From assembly GCA_002256205.1 (NCBI GenBank), contig NKIW01000001.1, forward strand, positions 62,001-126,000: a DNA stretch of 64,000 nt, given 5' to 3'. Below, piece by piece: positions 27,640 to 38,196 of this stretch. Source of the DNA: Rhizobiales bacterium PAR1 (GTDB lineage: Bacteria; Pseudomonadota; Alphaproteobacteria; Rhizobiales; Beijerinckiaceae). The notes beneath the pieces were generated by a model. The model made no database searches. It was not told the origin of the DNA and saw only the letters and a program-made list of their open reading frames with translations. Every line of letters begins with the position of its first letter. Within the stretch, counting starts at the first letter, position 1. A program made the translations under genes and the position numbers.

Positions 27640-28191
27640 ATGCTTCGCCGTACTCTCATCGCCGGTCTCGTTGCCCTTGCGCCCGCGCTTGCCGTGGCGC
27701 AGGCCCCGAAGCTCGATCCGCAGAACACGCTCCAGATCGACCTCAAGGACGGCAAGGTGCTGATCGCGCTTCGCCCGGACCTTGCGCCCAAGCACGTCGA
27801 ACGCATCAAGACGCTGGCCAAGCGCGGCTTTTATGACGGCATCGTCTTCCACCGCGTCATCGAAGGTTTCATGGCCCAGACGGGCGATCCGCAGGGCACC
27901 GGCATGGGCGGTTCGGACCTGCCGAACCTGCCGGCGGAATTCACCCCGGAGCCGTTTGGCCGCGGCACGCTCGGCATGGCGCGTTCCTCGGCGCCGAACT
28001 CGGCGAACTCGCAGTTCTTCATCTGCTTCGCCGATGCGAGCTTCCTGAACAACCAGTACACCGTGTTCGGCAAGGTGGTTCAGGGCATGGAATTCGTCGA
28101 CAAGATCAAGCGCGGCGACAAGGCCAACAACGGTTCGGTCTCGAACCCGGACAAGATGCTGAAGGTCCGCCTACTCGCGGATGTGAAGTAA
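27640..28191 (+). CDS. peptidylprolyl isomerase with signal peptide (cyclophilin type)
   Basis: Signal MLRRTLIAGLVALAPALAVAQ then FYDGIVFHRVIEGFMAQTGDPQGTG. Confidence 0.92.
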   Translation: MLRRTLIAGLVALAPALAVAQAPKLDPQNTLQIDLKDGKVLIALRPDLAPKHVERIKTLAKRGFYDGIVFHRVIEGFMAQTGDPQGTGMGGSDLPNLPAEFTPEPFGRGTLGMARSSAPNSANSQFFICFADASFLNNQYTVFGKVVQGMEFVDKIKRGDKANNGSVSNPDKMLKVRLLADVK

Positions 28192-28255
28192 GAAAAACGC
28201 GAAGCCGAGCAAGGGGCTGTGTGCCCTTTGTGAGGGATAAAGAAGGAAGAATACC

Positions 28256-28720
28256 ATGGCGGATGCCGAAAACACTCTGATCCTCGACACCACCAAAGGT
28301 GTGGTGACGATTGAAATGCGCCCTGATCTGGCGCCGGGCCATGTTGCCCACATCAAGAAGCTCGTCCGTGAAGGTTTCTATGATGGCCTGAGCTTCCACC
28401 GCGTCATCGACGGCTTCATGGCGCAGGGCGGTTGCCCGAACGGCACCGGCACCGGCGGCTCCGACTATCCGGACATCAAGGCCGAGTTCAACGCCGAGCC
28501 GCATGTGCGTGGCATCTGCTCGATGGCTCGCGCCGCGAACCCGAATTCTGCCAACTCGCAGTTCTTCATCGTGTTCGACGACGCGACCTTCCTTGACCGC
28601 CAGTACACGGTCTGGGGCAAGGTGACCGAGGGCATGGAAAACGTTGACAAGTTCGCCCGTGGCGAGCCGGTCCGTAGCCCGGATCGCATCAACAAGGCGA
28701 CCATCGCCGCCGATGCGTAA
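28256..28720 (+). CDS. peptidylprolyl isomerase, cytoplasmic (cyclophilin type)
   Basis: FYDGLSFHRVIDGFMAQGGCPNGTGTGGSDYPDIKAEF. Confidence 0.92.
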   Translation: MADAENTLILDTTKGVVTIEMRPDLAPGHVAHIKKLVREGFYDGLSFHRVIDGFMAQGGCPNGTGTGGSDYPDIKAEFNAEPHVRGICSMARAANPNSANSQFFIVFDDATFLDRQYTVWGKVTEGMENVDKFARGEPVRSPDRINKATIAADA

Positions 28721-28768
28721 AGCTGGCCTTTAATCCCCGGCTTGACCGGGGATCCTGCACAAGAACCA

Positions 28769-28792
28769 ATGGCCGGGCTTTCGCCCGGCCAT
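28769..28792. terminator. strong hairpin between ppi and queA (terminator or REP-like)
   Basis: Perfect ATGGCCGGGC-tttc-GCCCGGCCAT. Confidence 0.4.
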
Positions 28793-28808
28793 GCCGTTTG
28801 GAACCACC

Positions 28809-29906
28809 ATGCACACGCTCGCGGACTACGATTTTCATCTGCCCGAAGAGAGGATCGCGCTGCACCCCGCGAGCCCGCGCGATTCCTCGCGCCTGCTGGT
28901 CGTGAGGTCCGGCGCTACGCCCGAGCTTTCCGACCACATCTTCGCCGACCTTGTGGATCAGCTTTCCCCCGGAGACCTCCTCGTCTTCAACGATACCAAG
29001 GTCATTCCCGCCCGCCTCCTTGGCACGCGTATCCGCGAGGAAAACCGCATTGGCATTGAGGCGCTGCTGATCAAGCGACTCGACGAGAGCATATGGGAAG
29101 CTTTCGCCAAGCCCGGCAAGCGGTTGAAACCGGGCGACAAAATCGTCTTCGGCGAGGTCAACCCGGTCTGCCTGATGGGGCACCTCGTGGCGGAAGTGAT
29201 GGCCAAGGGCGATGAGGGCATCGTGACGCTGCGCTTTGATCGCGCCGGCGCATTTCTCGATGAAGCCATTGCGCTCGTCGGCGGCATGCCGCTGCCGCCC
29301 TATATTCTCGAGGCCCGAAAGCGCCTCGGTGACGCGAACGCCAGCACCGATGCCGCCGACTACCAGACGATCTTCGCCGCCAAGGACGGCGCCGTTGCTG
29401 CGCCCACGGCCTCGCTGCATTTCACACCGGACTTGATCAAACGTCTTGATGCCAAGGGCATCGGCCATGTTTTCGTGACACTCCATGTCGGGGCAGGGAC
29501 GTTTTTGCCGGTAAAGGTCGATGATCTCGACCTGCACAAGATGCACGCCGAATGGGGTGAGGTCAGCGCTAAAGCCGCCACGTGCATCCGCGAAGTTCGC
29601 GCACGTGGTGGCCGGGTGATTGCCGTGGGCACGACCGCGTGTCGTCTGATCGAAAGCGCGGCAGCTTCCGGTACCATCGCGCCATTCGTCGGCGAAACGG
29701 ATATCTTCATCCGGCCCGGCTACCGGTTCCGCACCACGGATGCACTGATCACCAATTTCCACCTGCCGAAATCGACGTTGCTGATGCTGGTTTCAGCCTT
29801 AGCAGGGTTCGAGACCATGCGCCGCGCCTATGCGCATGCCATTGCCGAGAGCTACCGCTTCTATTCCTACGGCGATGGTTCGCTGCTATTTCCCGAGGTT
29901 CCATGA
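28809..29906 (+). CDS. queA: tRNA preQ1(34) S-adenosylmethionine ribosyltransferase-isomerase
   Basis: [38 protein letters not shown]. Confidence 0.95.
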   Translation: MHTLADYDFHLPEERIALHPASPRDSSRLLVVRSGATPELSDHIFADLVDQLSPGDLLVFNDTKVIPARLLGTRIREENRIGIEALLIKRLDESIWEAFAKPGKRLKPGDKIVFGEVNPVCLMGHLVAEVMAKGDEGIVTLRFDRAGAFLDEAIALVGGMPLPPYILEARKRLGDANASTDAADYQTIFAAKDGAVAAPTASLHFTPDLIKRLDAKGIGHVFVTLHVGAGTFLPVKVDDLDLHKMHAEWGEVSAKAATCIREVRARGGRVIAVGTTACRLIESAAASGTIAPFVGETDIFIRPGYRFRTTDALITNFHLPKSTLLMLVSALAGFETMRRAYAHAIAESYRFYSYGDGSLLFPEVP

Positions 29907-31039
29907 CCAACCCCGATTTCCAATTCACCATCCACACTCGCGATGGCACAGCTCGGCAGGGCACCATTGCGATGCCGCGCGGCGAGATCCGTACACCCGC
30001 CTTCATGCCGGTCGGTACCGCTGGCACGGTGAAGGGACTCTACATGGATCAAGTACAGGGAACCGGCGCGGATATCATCCTCGGCAACACCTATCACCTG
30101 ATGCTGCGCCCCGGTGCTGAGCGTGTCGCACGCCTCGGCGGTCTGCACGAAATGGCACGCTGGGATCGCCCGATCCTCACGGATTCGGGCGGTTTTCAGG
30201 TGATGAGCCTCGCCGCGCTACGCAAGCTCACCGAAAACGGCGTGACCTTTCAGAGCCATATCGATGGTTCCAAACACGAACTGACGCCCGAGCGCTCGAT
30301 CGAGATCCAGCACCTGCTCGACAGTAACATCATCATGCAGCTCGATGAGTGCATCCGCCTACCGGCTTCTGATGAGGAAGTGGCGCGTGCGATGCGGCTC
30401 TCGCTGCGCTGGGCCGAGCGCTCCAAGGCCGCCTTTCACGCGCTTGTGAAGCCGGGTGAGGGGCGCGCGCTGTTCGGCATCGTGCAGGGCGGCACGAACG
30501 AAACCCTGCGCCGGGAAAGCGCCGAGGCGCTCGCTGCGCTGGACCTTCCGGGCTATGCCATCGGTGGCCTCGCGGTGGGCGAACCACAGGCCGAGATGCT
30601 CGCGACCATCGAGGCGACCGAACCCTTCCTGCCGAAAGAAAAGCCGCGCTACCTGATGGGCGTCGGGACGCCGGACGATCTGATCGAGAGCATCGCGCGC
30701 GGGGTCGATATGTTCGATTGTGTGATGCCGACCCGTGCCGGACGTCACGGCACCGCCTACACCCGCTTCGGCAAGATGAACCTGAGGAACGCCAAATTCG
30801 CCGAGGATACGCGGCCTCTCGACATCGCCTCATCCTGCCCGGCGACGCGGGATTATTCGCGCGGCTATCTCCATCACCTGACCAAGGCCGACGAAATGCT
30901 GGGCCAAATGCTGCTGACATGGAACAACATCGGCTATTACCAATTCCTGATGGCTGGCGCGCGCGAAGCCATTGCCACCGGGCGCTATGCCGAATTCGTC
31001 GCTGAGACAAAGGAAGGCTGGAAGCGCGGCGCGGATTGA
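29903..31039 (+). CDS. tgt: tRNA guanosine(34) transglycosylase
   Basis: [62 protein letters not shown] overlap with queA. Confidence 0.96.
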   Translation: MTNPDFQFTIHTRDGTARQGTIAMPRGEIRTPAFMPVGTAGTVKGLYMDQVQGTGADIILGNTYHLMLRPGAERVARLGGLHEMARWDRPILTDSGGFQVMSLAALRKLTENGVTFQSHIDGSKHELTPERSIEIQHLLDSNIIMQLDECIRLPASDEEVARAMRLSLRWAERSKAAFHALVKPGEGRALFGIVQGGTNETLRRESAEALAALDLPGYAIGGLAVGEPQAEMLATIEATEPFLPKEKPRYLMGVGTPDDLIESIARGVDMFDCVMPTRAGRHGTAYTRFGKMNLRNAKFAEDTRPLDIASSCPATRDYSRGYLHHLTKADEMLGQMLLTWNNIGYYQFLMAGAREAIATGRYAEFVAETKEGWKRGAD

Positions 31040-31121
31040 CCTTGCGCAACCCCGGCCTGCTGGAATTCCCTCGGCGATAGGGCTAATCTTGACCGATATC
31101 CATGCGTGAGTGAGTCCGCAG

Positions 31122-32372
31122 ATGAAATTCTCCCTTCTCAACCTCATCCGTGAGGGCCTATCCGGCAATATGGGCTGGCCGCGCCAATGGCGGACGCCAG
31201 AACCCAAAGCGGCCTACGATGTCATCATCGTCGGAGCGGGCGGACACGGCCTCGCCACGGCCTATTACCTCGCCAAGGAGCACGGCATCCGCAACATCGC
31301 GGTGCTCGAGAAGGGCTGGCTCGGCGGTGGCAACACCGGGCGCAATACCACGATCATCCGCTCCAATTACCTCTGGGAAGAGAGCGAAGCGCTCTACGAA
31401 CACGCGGTCAAGCTTTGGGAAACGCTCTCGGACGAGCTGAACTACAACGTCATGTATTCCCCGCGCGGCGTGATGATGCTCGCGCACACGATTCACGATG
31501 TGCAGGTGACGAAGCGGCATATCCACGCCAATCGCCTCGCGGGCATCGACAACGAATGGCTCTCCCCGGAGGAGGCAAAAGCCTTCTGCCCAATCCTCAA
31601 CATTTCCAGAGACATCCGCTACCCGATCCTTGGTGCGGCGCTGCAACGCCGTGGCGGCACGGCGCGACACGATGCTGTCGCCTGGGGGTATGCGCGCGGC
31701 GCGGATCGCCTCGGCGTCGACATCATCCAGAATTGCGAGGTCAAGGGCATTAACCGCGACGCGACCGGCAAGGTCACAGGTGTCGAGACCACGCGCGGTT
31801 TCATCGGCGCGGGCAAGATCGGGGTAGTCGCCGCAGGGCATACCTCGGTGCTGATGGGCATGGCCGATATCCGTATGCCGCTTGAGAGCTATCCGCTGCA
31901 AGCCCTTGTTTCTGAACCTGTAAAGCCATTGATGCCTTGCGTGGTAATGAGCAACACCATCCACGCCTACATGTCGCAGTCGGACAAGGGCGAGCTGGTG
32001 ATCGGCGCAGGGACAGATCAATACATCTCCTATTCGCAGACCGGCGGGCTGCACATTACCCAGCATACGCTCGATGCGATCTGCGAGCTTTTTCCGATGA
32101 CGCGACGCCTTCGCATGCTGCGCAACTGGGGTGGCATTGTTGATGTCACGCCGGACCGATCACCGATCATCGGCAAGACGCCGGTGGAAGGGCTGTTCGT
32201 CAATTGTGGCTGGGGCACCGGCGGCTTCAAGGCAACGCCCGGCTCGGGTCATGTCTTTGCGGCTACGATCGCCAAGGGCGAGCCGCATCCGATCGCGGCG
32301 CCGTTCACGCTGGAGCGTTTCACAACAGGCCGGTTGATTGATGAAGCCGCAGCGGCTGCTGTAGCACATTAA
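31122..32372 (+). CDS. soxB: sarcosine oxidase subunit beta
   Basis: FAD-binding [51 protein letters not shown]. Confidence 0.95.
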   Translation: MKFSLLNLIREGLSGNMGWPRQWRTPEPKAAYDVIIVGAGGHGLATAYYLAKEHGIRNIAVLEKGWLGGGNTGRNTTIIRSNYLWEESEALYEHAVKLWETLSDELNYNVMYSPRGVMMLAHTIHDVQVTKRHIHANRLAGIDNEWLSPEEAKAFCPILNISRDIRYPILGAALQRRGGTARHDAVAWGYARGADRLGVDIIQNCEVKGINRDATGKVTGVETTRGFIGAGKIGVVAAGHTSVLMGMADIRMPLESYPLQALVSEPVKPLMPCVVMSNTIHAYMSQSDKGELVIGAGTDQYISYSQTGGLHITQHTLDAICELFPMTRRLRMLRNWGGIVDVTPDRSPIIGKTPVEGLFVNCGWGTGGFKATPGSGHVFAATIAKGEPHPIAAPFTLERFTTGRLIDEAAAAAVAH

Positions 32373-32390
32373 GGACGCGAGGATTAAAAC

Positions 32391-32885
32391 ATGAAAAAAC
32401 CCGATGATTGTTATTTTTTTGATGAAAAAACAGATCCATCTCATGAACGAGATGGACGCACCAAAGGAAATAATGAATATCAAAAAGTAATAAATAACAT
32501 TATGATATATTCTGTAGCAACAATTGCGCTTCCTATTATTTTCTTTAAAGATATTTTTCAAGAAAAAATTGATTCTGGAAAAAATATTGCGTTTTTTATA
32601 ATTCAACAAAGTTATTTAGCAATTCTCCCATTAACAGGTTATATTTGCCTATTTTTTTGTATGTATTGTTGCATTCAATATATAAATTATTCTGGATTTT
32701 ATTTAAGACAACTAGCAAGAATAATCAATTGTGACGAATGGTTACAAACAAGAGAATCAATAAAGCTTCAAAGCGATATGCAATTTTTCTACAATGGCGC
32801 GTGGATTGGATGGAGCATGGGAACGATCTCAATCCTCACTTTCCTTATCTTCTACCGGAAATTTTCTTCTGATGCGCTGATGTAG
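32391..32885 (+). CDS. AT-rich multi-TM hypothetical protein inserted in the sox operon
   Basis: Intact 164-aa ORF with 3-4 hydrophobic segments; base composition far lower in GC than flanks; GCGAGGA RBS-like upstream. Confidence 0.65.
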   Translation: MKKPDDCYFFDEKTDPSHERDGRTKGNNEYQKVINNIMIYSVATIALPIIFFKDIFQEKIDSGKNIAFFIIQQSYLAILPLTGYICLFFCMYCCIQYINYSGFYLRQLARIINCDEWLQTRESIKLQSDMQFFYNGAWIGWSMGTISILTFLIFYRKFSSDALM

Positions 32886-32896
32886 GGAAATTCTGT

Positions 32897-33181
32897 ATGC
32901 TCCTGATCCATTGTCCTTATTGCGATTCAAACCGTCCCGAAACCGAGTTCCGGAATGCGGGCGCTGCGCATATCCTGCGGCCCTCTGACCCGGCGACGAC
33001 GAGCGACGCCGAATGGGCGGAATTCCTCTACCTGCGCGAAAATCCGAAAGGCACCATCGCCGAACGCTGGCGGCATGTGCACGGCTGCGGGCGCTTCTTT
33101 AACGCGATCCGCGACACGGTGAGTGATGACTTCGCAGTAACCTACAGGGCGGGCGAACCGCGTCCGGGGACAACGCCATGA
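32897..33181 (+). CDS. soxD: sarcosine oxidase subunit delta
   Basis: MLLIHCPYCDSNRPETEFRNAGAAHILRPSDPATTSDAEWAEFLYLRENPKGTIAERWRHVHGCGRFFNAIRDTVS. Confidence 0.95.
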   Translation: MLLIHCPYCDSNRPETEFRNAGAAHILRPSDPATTSDAEWAEFLYLRENPKGTIAERWRHVHGCGRFFNAIRDTVSDDFAVTYRAGEPRPGTTP

Positions 33182-36072
33182 GCATGCTTCGTACGCCGTC
33201 CGGCGGCCGGATCGACCGCACCCGCGCATTGCGCTTCACTTTCGATGGCCGGCTGATGCAGGGCCATCAGGGCGACACACTGGCCTCCGCCTTGATCGCC
33301 AATGGCGTTCATCTGATGGGGCGCTCGTTCAAGTATCACCGCCCGCGCGGACCGATCTCCGCCGGTGCGGAAGAGCCCAACGCGCTGGTGACGGTTACCC
33401 GTTCCGGGCGCTCGACACCCAATCTGCGTGCAACCCAGATCGAGCTTTATGAAGGCCTCGCCGCATTGAGCCAGAACCGTTGGCCCGCGCTCGATTTCGA
33501 TATCGGTGCGATCAACGGGCTCATCTCGCCGTTCCTCGGTGCGGGCTTCTACTACAAGACCTTCATGGGGCCGAAGGCTCTCGGTTCGAACTGGGCCTGG
33601 ACGAAGATTTACGAGCCGGTGATCCGCGCCGCGGCCGGTCTTGGCCGCGCGCCAGAAGGGCCGGACCTCGACCGTTATGCCAACCGTTTCGCCCATTGCG
33701 ATGTGCTGGTGATTGGCGGCGGCGACGCGGGGCTGACCGCCGCGCTGGAAGCCTCGGCTGATGGCAAGGCAAGTGTCATCCTCTGCGACGAGCAAGCCGA
33801 ATTCGGTGGCTGGTTGCTCAACAGTGATGGCGCATGGCTCGGTGAGACGCTGGCAACGCTCGCCAGCCGCCCCAATGTTCGGATGCTCCGGCGCACGCAG
33901 GCTTTCGGCTATTTCGCGCAGAATTTCGTCGCGCTTCAGGAGCGCCTGACGGATCATCTCGCCGACCTACCGGAAGGCACGCCACGCGAACGTCTCTGGC
34001 AGGTCAGGGCAGGCGAGGTGATCCTCGCGACCGGTGCCATCGAGCGCCCGCTGGCCTTCCCGGATAACGATCGTCCCGGCATCATGCTCGCAGGCGCTGC
34101 GGAAACCTATGCCACGCGTTACGGCGTCCGGCCCGGCACACGCGCGGCGATCTTCACCGCCTGCGACAGCGCCTATGGTGCCGCACTGGCACTGAAGGCG
34201 GCGGGTGTGGAGATCGCGGCGATTGTTGATATTCGCCTCAAGCCAGATCCTGCTTTGGCAGCTCAGGCGCTTGAAGCAGGTATTGCAGTCCATAGCGGTA
34301 CCGTGATCACCGGCACGACCGGGGGAAAACGTGTCTCCCATATCACCATCGGCAAGCTTCAGCCGGATGCCAGCGTGCGCGGCGCGGACCAGCTCGCGTG
34401 TGATTTTGTCGCGATGTCTGGCGGCTGGGTGCCTTCGGTGCATCTGTTCTCGCAATCGCGCGGCAAACTGCGCTGGGACGAAACGCTGAATGCCTATGTG
34501 CCGAACATCACAGCGCCGGGGCAGAAGCAACGCTCGGTCGGCGCCTGCGCCGGCGCCTTTTCCGCCGAGATGCGCGGCGCCTTCAATGGCGCGACGCCGG
34601 TGCCGGGTGATCCGGCCAAGGTGAAGGCCTTTGTCGATTTCCAGAACGACGTCACCGCGCGCGATATCCGCCTTGCGACGCGCGAGGGGATGCACTCGGT
34701 CGAGCACGTGAAGCGCTTTACCACAACCGGCATGGCGACCGATCAGGGCAAAACCTCAAACATGAATGCGCTCGGCATCGTCTCCGAGGCGCTGGGCAAA
34801 AGCCTTCCCGAGGTTGGTCTCACGACCTTCCGGCAGCCCTATACGCCGGTGACCTTCGGGCTTTTCGCCGGGCAAGCACGTGGTGACCTCTTCGATCCCG
34901 TCCGTAAGACGCCGATCCATAATTGGGCGGTGGCGCAAGGCGCAGCCTTCGAGGATGTCGGCCAGTGGAAGCGCGCGCATTATTTCCCGCAAAAGGGCGA
35001 GGACATCCACGCCGCCACGAACCGCGAATGCCGCCTCGTGCGCGGAACTGTCGGCATTTTCGATGCCTCGACGCTCGGCAAGATCGAGCTTGTCGGACCG
35101 GATGCGGCGGAATTTCTCGAACGCGTCTACGTCAACAACTGGAAGAACCTCGGGGTGGGCCGCTGCCGCTACGGCATCCTGCTCAACGAGGCCGGCTTCG
35201 TGATCGATGACGGCGTGATCGCGCGCCTCGCGCCGGATCGCTTCCACATCACCACGACGACCGGCGGCGCGGCGCGCGTCTTCGCGATGTTCGAGGATTA
35301 CTTGCAAACCGAATGGCCGGACCTCAAGGTCTGGCAGACCTCGATCACCGAGCAATACGCCGTGATCGCCGTGCAAGGCCCGAAGGCGCGCGCGGTGCTC
35401 GCACCGCTCGTCGAGGGCATCAATCTTGCGTCGGAGGCTTTCCCGCATATGGCGATCCGCGAGGGGCGCATCTGCGGGGTGGAGACGCGGCTCTTCCGCG
35501 TCAGTTTCTCGGGTGAACTTGGCTTTGAGGTCAATGTACCGGCCTCGCAAGGGCGTGCGGTCTGGGAGGCGATCCACGCCGAGGCCATCAAGCAGGGCGG
35601 TGGTGCCTATGGCACCGAGGCGATGCACGTCCTGCGCGCCGAGAAGGGCTTCATCATCGTCGGGCAGGAAACCGACGGCACCATGACGCCGGATGATGTC
35701 GGTCTTGGCTGGGCCATCGGCAAAGCCAAGACCGACTTTATTGGCAAGCGCGGGTTGATGCGGCCCGATCTCATGGCGGCAGGGCGCAAACAACTCGTCG
35801 GCCTTCAGACCCTCGACCCCAAGGTCGTGCCGGAAGAGGGCGCCCAGATCACGGCAGAGGCGAACCCCGCGCCCGGTACAGCCGCGCTCGGCCACGTCAC
35901 CTCGTCTTACTGGAGCGAGACCTGCGGCCGCTCGATCGCGCTAGCCGTGATCGCCAATGGGCGCGCGCGGGTCGGCGAGGTGCTGCATATCCCGATGCCC
36001 GGCGGTGCCATTGCGGTCACCGTTGTCGCCCCCGTGTTCTACGATCCCAAGGGAGAACGGCTCAATGGCTAA
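33178..36072 (+). CDS. soxA: sarcosine oxidase subunit alpha
   Basis: Long protein with 2Fe-2S/FAD N-terminal half and GcvT-like C-terminal half; ATGA overlap with soxD. Confidence 0.95.
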   Translation: MSMLRTPSGGRIDRTRALRFTFDGRLMQGHQGDTLASALIANGVHLMGRSFKYHRPRGPISAGAEEPNALVTVTRSGRSTPNLRATQIELYEGLAALSQNRWPALDFDIGAINGLISPFLGAGFYYKTFMGPKALGSNWAWTKIYEPVIRAAAGLGRAPEGPDLDRYANRFAHCDVLVIGGGDAGLTAALEASADGKASVILCDEQAEFGGWLLNSDGAWLGETLATLASRPNVRMLRRTQAFGYFAQNFVALQERLTDHLADLPEGTPRERLWQVRAGEVILATGAIERPLAFPDNDRPGIMLAGAAETYATRYGVRPGTRAAIFTACDSAYGAALALKAAGVEIAAIVDIRLKPDPALAAQALEAGIAVHSGTVITGTTGGKRVSHITIGKLQPDASVRGADQLACDFVAMSGGWVPSVHLFSQSRGKLRWDETLNAYVPNITAPGQKQRSVGACAGAFSAEMRGAFNGATPVPGDPAKVKAFVDFQNDVTARDIRLATREGMHSVEHVKRFTTTGMATDQGKTSNMNALGIVSEALGKSLPEVGLTTFRQPYTPVTFGLFAGQARGDLFDPVRKTPIHNWAVAQGAAFEDVGQWKRAHYFPQKGEDIHAATNRECRLVRGTVGIFDASTLGKIELVGPDAAEFLERVYVNNWKNLGVGRCRYGILLNEAGFVIDDGVIARLAPDRFHITTTTGGAARVFAMFEDYLQTEWPDLKVWQTSITEQYAVIAVQGPKARAVLAPLVEGINLASEAFPHMAIREGRICGVETRLFRVSFSGELGFEVNVPASQGRAVWEAIHAEAIKQGGGAYGTEAMHVLRAEKGFIIVGQETDGTMTPDDVGLGWAIGKAKTDFIGKRGLMRPDLMAAGRKQLVGLQTLDPKVVPEEGAQITAEANPAPGTAALGHVTSSYWSETCGRSIALAVIANGRARVGEVLHIPMPGGAIAVTVVAPVFYDPKGERLNG

Positions 36073-36643
36073 AACCTTGATGGCGGAACCTCCAAAATCC
36101 AAACCCCGGCTGCCGAACGACGCCATCGCGTGGATCACCGCCGCGCCGCCGCTGGCGCGCTTCATTTTCCGGGGATCGCCGGAGGCGGAAGCTGCGGCAG
36201 GCTCAGCCTATGGCCTCGCATTCCCGAAAGCCCTCAACCGTGCCGCCAGCATCGGCGAGCGTGGCAAGCCCGGTGCGCGCGTTGCCCTGCGGATCGGGCC
36301 GGATGAGCTTCTGCTGATCGTCCCCATCGCGGAAGGAAAAGCAGTCCAGACCGCACTCGAGACCGCAACAGCCGCGCATCCACATAGCCTTGTCGATATC
36401 TCGGATCGCCACACTGGCTTCGCGCTCGAAGGCCCGCACGCCGCCGACCTGATCAACGCCGGCTGCCCGCTCGATCTCGATGAACGCGCCTTTCCCGTTG
36501 GCATGGTCACGCGGACGCTGCTCCACAAGGCGGAAATCGTGCTCTGGCGCATGGGTCCGACGCTGTTTCGCGTCGAGGTCTGGCGCTCCTTCGCGCCATA
36601 CGTGGAAGCGCTTCTGGAGGAAGCCGCACACGATTTCCTTTAG
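36065..36643 (+). CDS. soxG: sarcosine oxidase subunit gamma
   Basis: Position after soxA and FSVE-type fold pattern (LVDISDRHTGFALEGPHAADLINAGCPLDL). Confidence 0.88.
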   Translation: MAKTLMAEPPKSKPRLPNDAIAWITAAPPLARFIFRGSPEAEAAAGSAYGLAFPKALNRAASIGERGKPGARVALRIGPDELLLIVPIAEGKAVQTALETATAAHPHSLVDISDRHTGFALEGPHAADLINAGCPLDLDERAFPVGMVTRTLLHKAEIVLWRMGPTLFRVEVWRSFAPYVEALLEEAAHDFL

Positions 36644-36736
36644 CCGTATTTTGCCCAAACCTGTCGCGCCCGGTTTCCCTTTCGCGCACGAAACGGTAGA
36701 CACAGCGTCAGGTGATTGCCGTGAGGAGAGTTTGCT

Positions 36737-37666
36737 GTGACTGCCAAGCTGATTGACGGAAAAGCCATCGCAGCCAGCCTGCGTGCCGAACTCGCCGCAC
36801 GCATTGCCAAGCTGACGGAGGCCGGCGCGCGCAAGCCCGGCCTTGCCGTGGTGCTGGTGGGGGAAGATCCGGCAAGTCAGGTCTACGTCGGCTCCAAGGT
36901 CAAGCAGACCACTGAGATCGGGATGCTCTCGATAGAGCACCGTTTGCCAGCCGAAACCACCGAAGCCACGCTGCTGGCGCTGGTCGCCAAACTCAACGCC
37001 GACCCCACGATCGACGGCATTCTCGTACAATTGCCGCTGCCGGCCCACATCGACGCCGACAAGGTGATCGAGGCGATCACGCCGGGCAAGGATGTCGATG
37101 GCTTCCACCCGGTCAATGTCGGTCGCCTTTCAACCGGCGGGCGCGCCTTTGTACCCTGCACACCGCGCGGCTCGATGAAGCTGATCAAATCCGTCCGCGA
37201 GAACCTCTCCGGTCTGCACGCCGTCGTGGTTGGGCGCTCGAACATCGTCGGCAAGCCGATGCTGCAACTGCTGCTGGCCGAGAATTGCACGGTCACGGTC
37301 GCGCATTCGCGCACGAAGGATCTGGCGGAGACCTGCCGTCAGGCGGATATTCTCGTCGCGGCAGTCGGACGTCCGAGGCTTCTGAACGAAACCCATGTGA
37401 AGCCCGGCGCAATTGTCATCGATGTCGGCATCAACCGCATCGCGGATCCCGCGACCGGCAAGAACAAACTCGTCGGCGATGTTGATTTCGACCGTGTCGC
37501 CCCTGTCGCGGGTGCGATCACCCCGGTTCCGGGCGGCGTCGGCCCGATGACCATCGCATGCCTGCTCGAAAACACGCTCGAGTCCTACGAAGCGCAGACG
37601 AAAAAGTCCGGGCGATTTGACGCCGTCACGGAATGGATCTGCGCCTCGGGCAATATCCAGCCCTAA
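36737..37666 (+). CDS. folD: bifunctional methylenetetrahydrofolate dehydrogenase/cyclohydrolase
   Basis: [51 protein letters not shown]. Confidence 0.96.
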   Translation: MTAKLIDGKAIAASLRAELAARIAKLTEAGARKPGLAVVLVGEDPASQVYVGSKVKQTTEIGMLSIEHRLPAETTEATLLALVAKLNADPTIDGILVQLPLPAHIDADKVIEAITPGKDVDGFHPVNVGRLSTGGRAFVPCTPRGSMKLIKSVRENLSGLHAVVVGRSNIVGKPMLQLLLAENCTVTVAHSRTKDLAETCRQADILVAAVGRPRLLNETHVKPGAIVIDVGINRIADPATGKNKLVGDVDFDRVAPVAGAITPVPGGVGPMTIACLLENTLESYEAQTKKSGRFDAVTEWICASGNIQP

Positions 37667-37676
37667 CTAACGGCGC

Positions 37677-37901
37677 TCAGCTTTTGGCTTGAGCCATCGC
37701 CGCGAGTCGCGTCGGAAGCTGCGCCTTGAGCGCGAGGCGTTCGCGCGTCGTCATCCCGATCCAGCCGGCGATTTCCGATCCCGTCCGTCCACAGCCAAGG
37801 CACCAACCGGTCACGGAGTCGATCACGCAGACCTTCGTGCAAGGGCTCGCCGGATCAATCAGGCTCGAGGTGTCAGAGGGGGAAGCGTTACCGGTGACCA
37901 T
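37677..37901 (-). CDS. DUF1289 domain protein
   Basis: SPCTKVCVIDSVTGWCLGCGRTGSEIAGW. Confidence 0.85.
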   Translation of the reverse strand: MVTGNASPSDTSSLIDPASPCTKVCVIDSVTGWCLGCGRTGSEIAGWIGMTTRERLALKAQLPTRLAAMAQAKS

Positions 37902-37965
37902 GGGAAGCGAAATGCTCTCCGTTCAAACCGGGAAAAGGAAAAACCGAACCTCGAAAGGAAACCTT

Positions 37966-38010
37966 GGTGAGCTCGATGGGATTCGAACCCATGACCCCAT
38001 GATTAAAAGT
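37966..38010 (-). repeat. attL: displaced 3' part of tRNA-Lys
   Basis: Identical to the 3' portion of the intact tRNA-Lys at 48246-48321; diverges abruptly after AAAAGT. Confidence 0.92.
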
Positions 38011-38196
38011 GCGGGTCCTGCTTAAAGCCCTGAGCACTCTCTGACAACCCCTTGCACGAAATCGCTTGCCTTTTCAAGACCATGCAACCAAGAGTTGCTT
38101 TTGGTTTTCAAGGGCTGCATCCGAGCGGAAGACGCCTCCTGAGGACCTTGCCGGCTTTTTTACCGGCTTTTTTCTGGGCCTCAAGGAGAACAAACC

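Noticed and set aside
32160-32609. 149-aa minus-strand AT-rich ORF over the sox-operon insert
   Set aside because: Overlaps both soxB and the plus-strand insert; the plus-strand ORF has an RBS-like site, operon spacing and coherent TM segments.
34756-35895. 379-aa minus-strand ORF antisense to soxA
   Set aside because: Shadow ORF opposite a clear gene.
37966-38010. Considered as a separate degraded tRNA gene
   Set aside because: It is exactly the att core and lacks any 5' half; best explained as the displaced tRNA end from integration.
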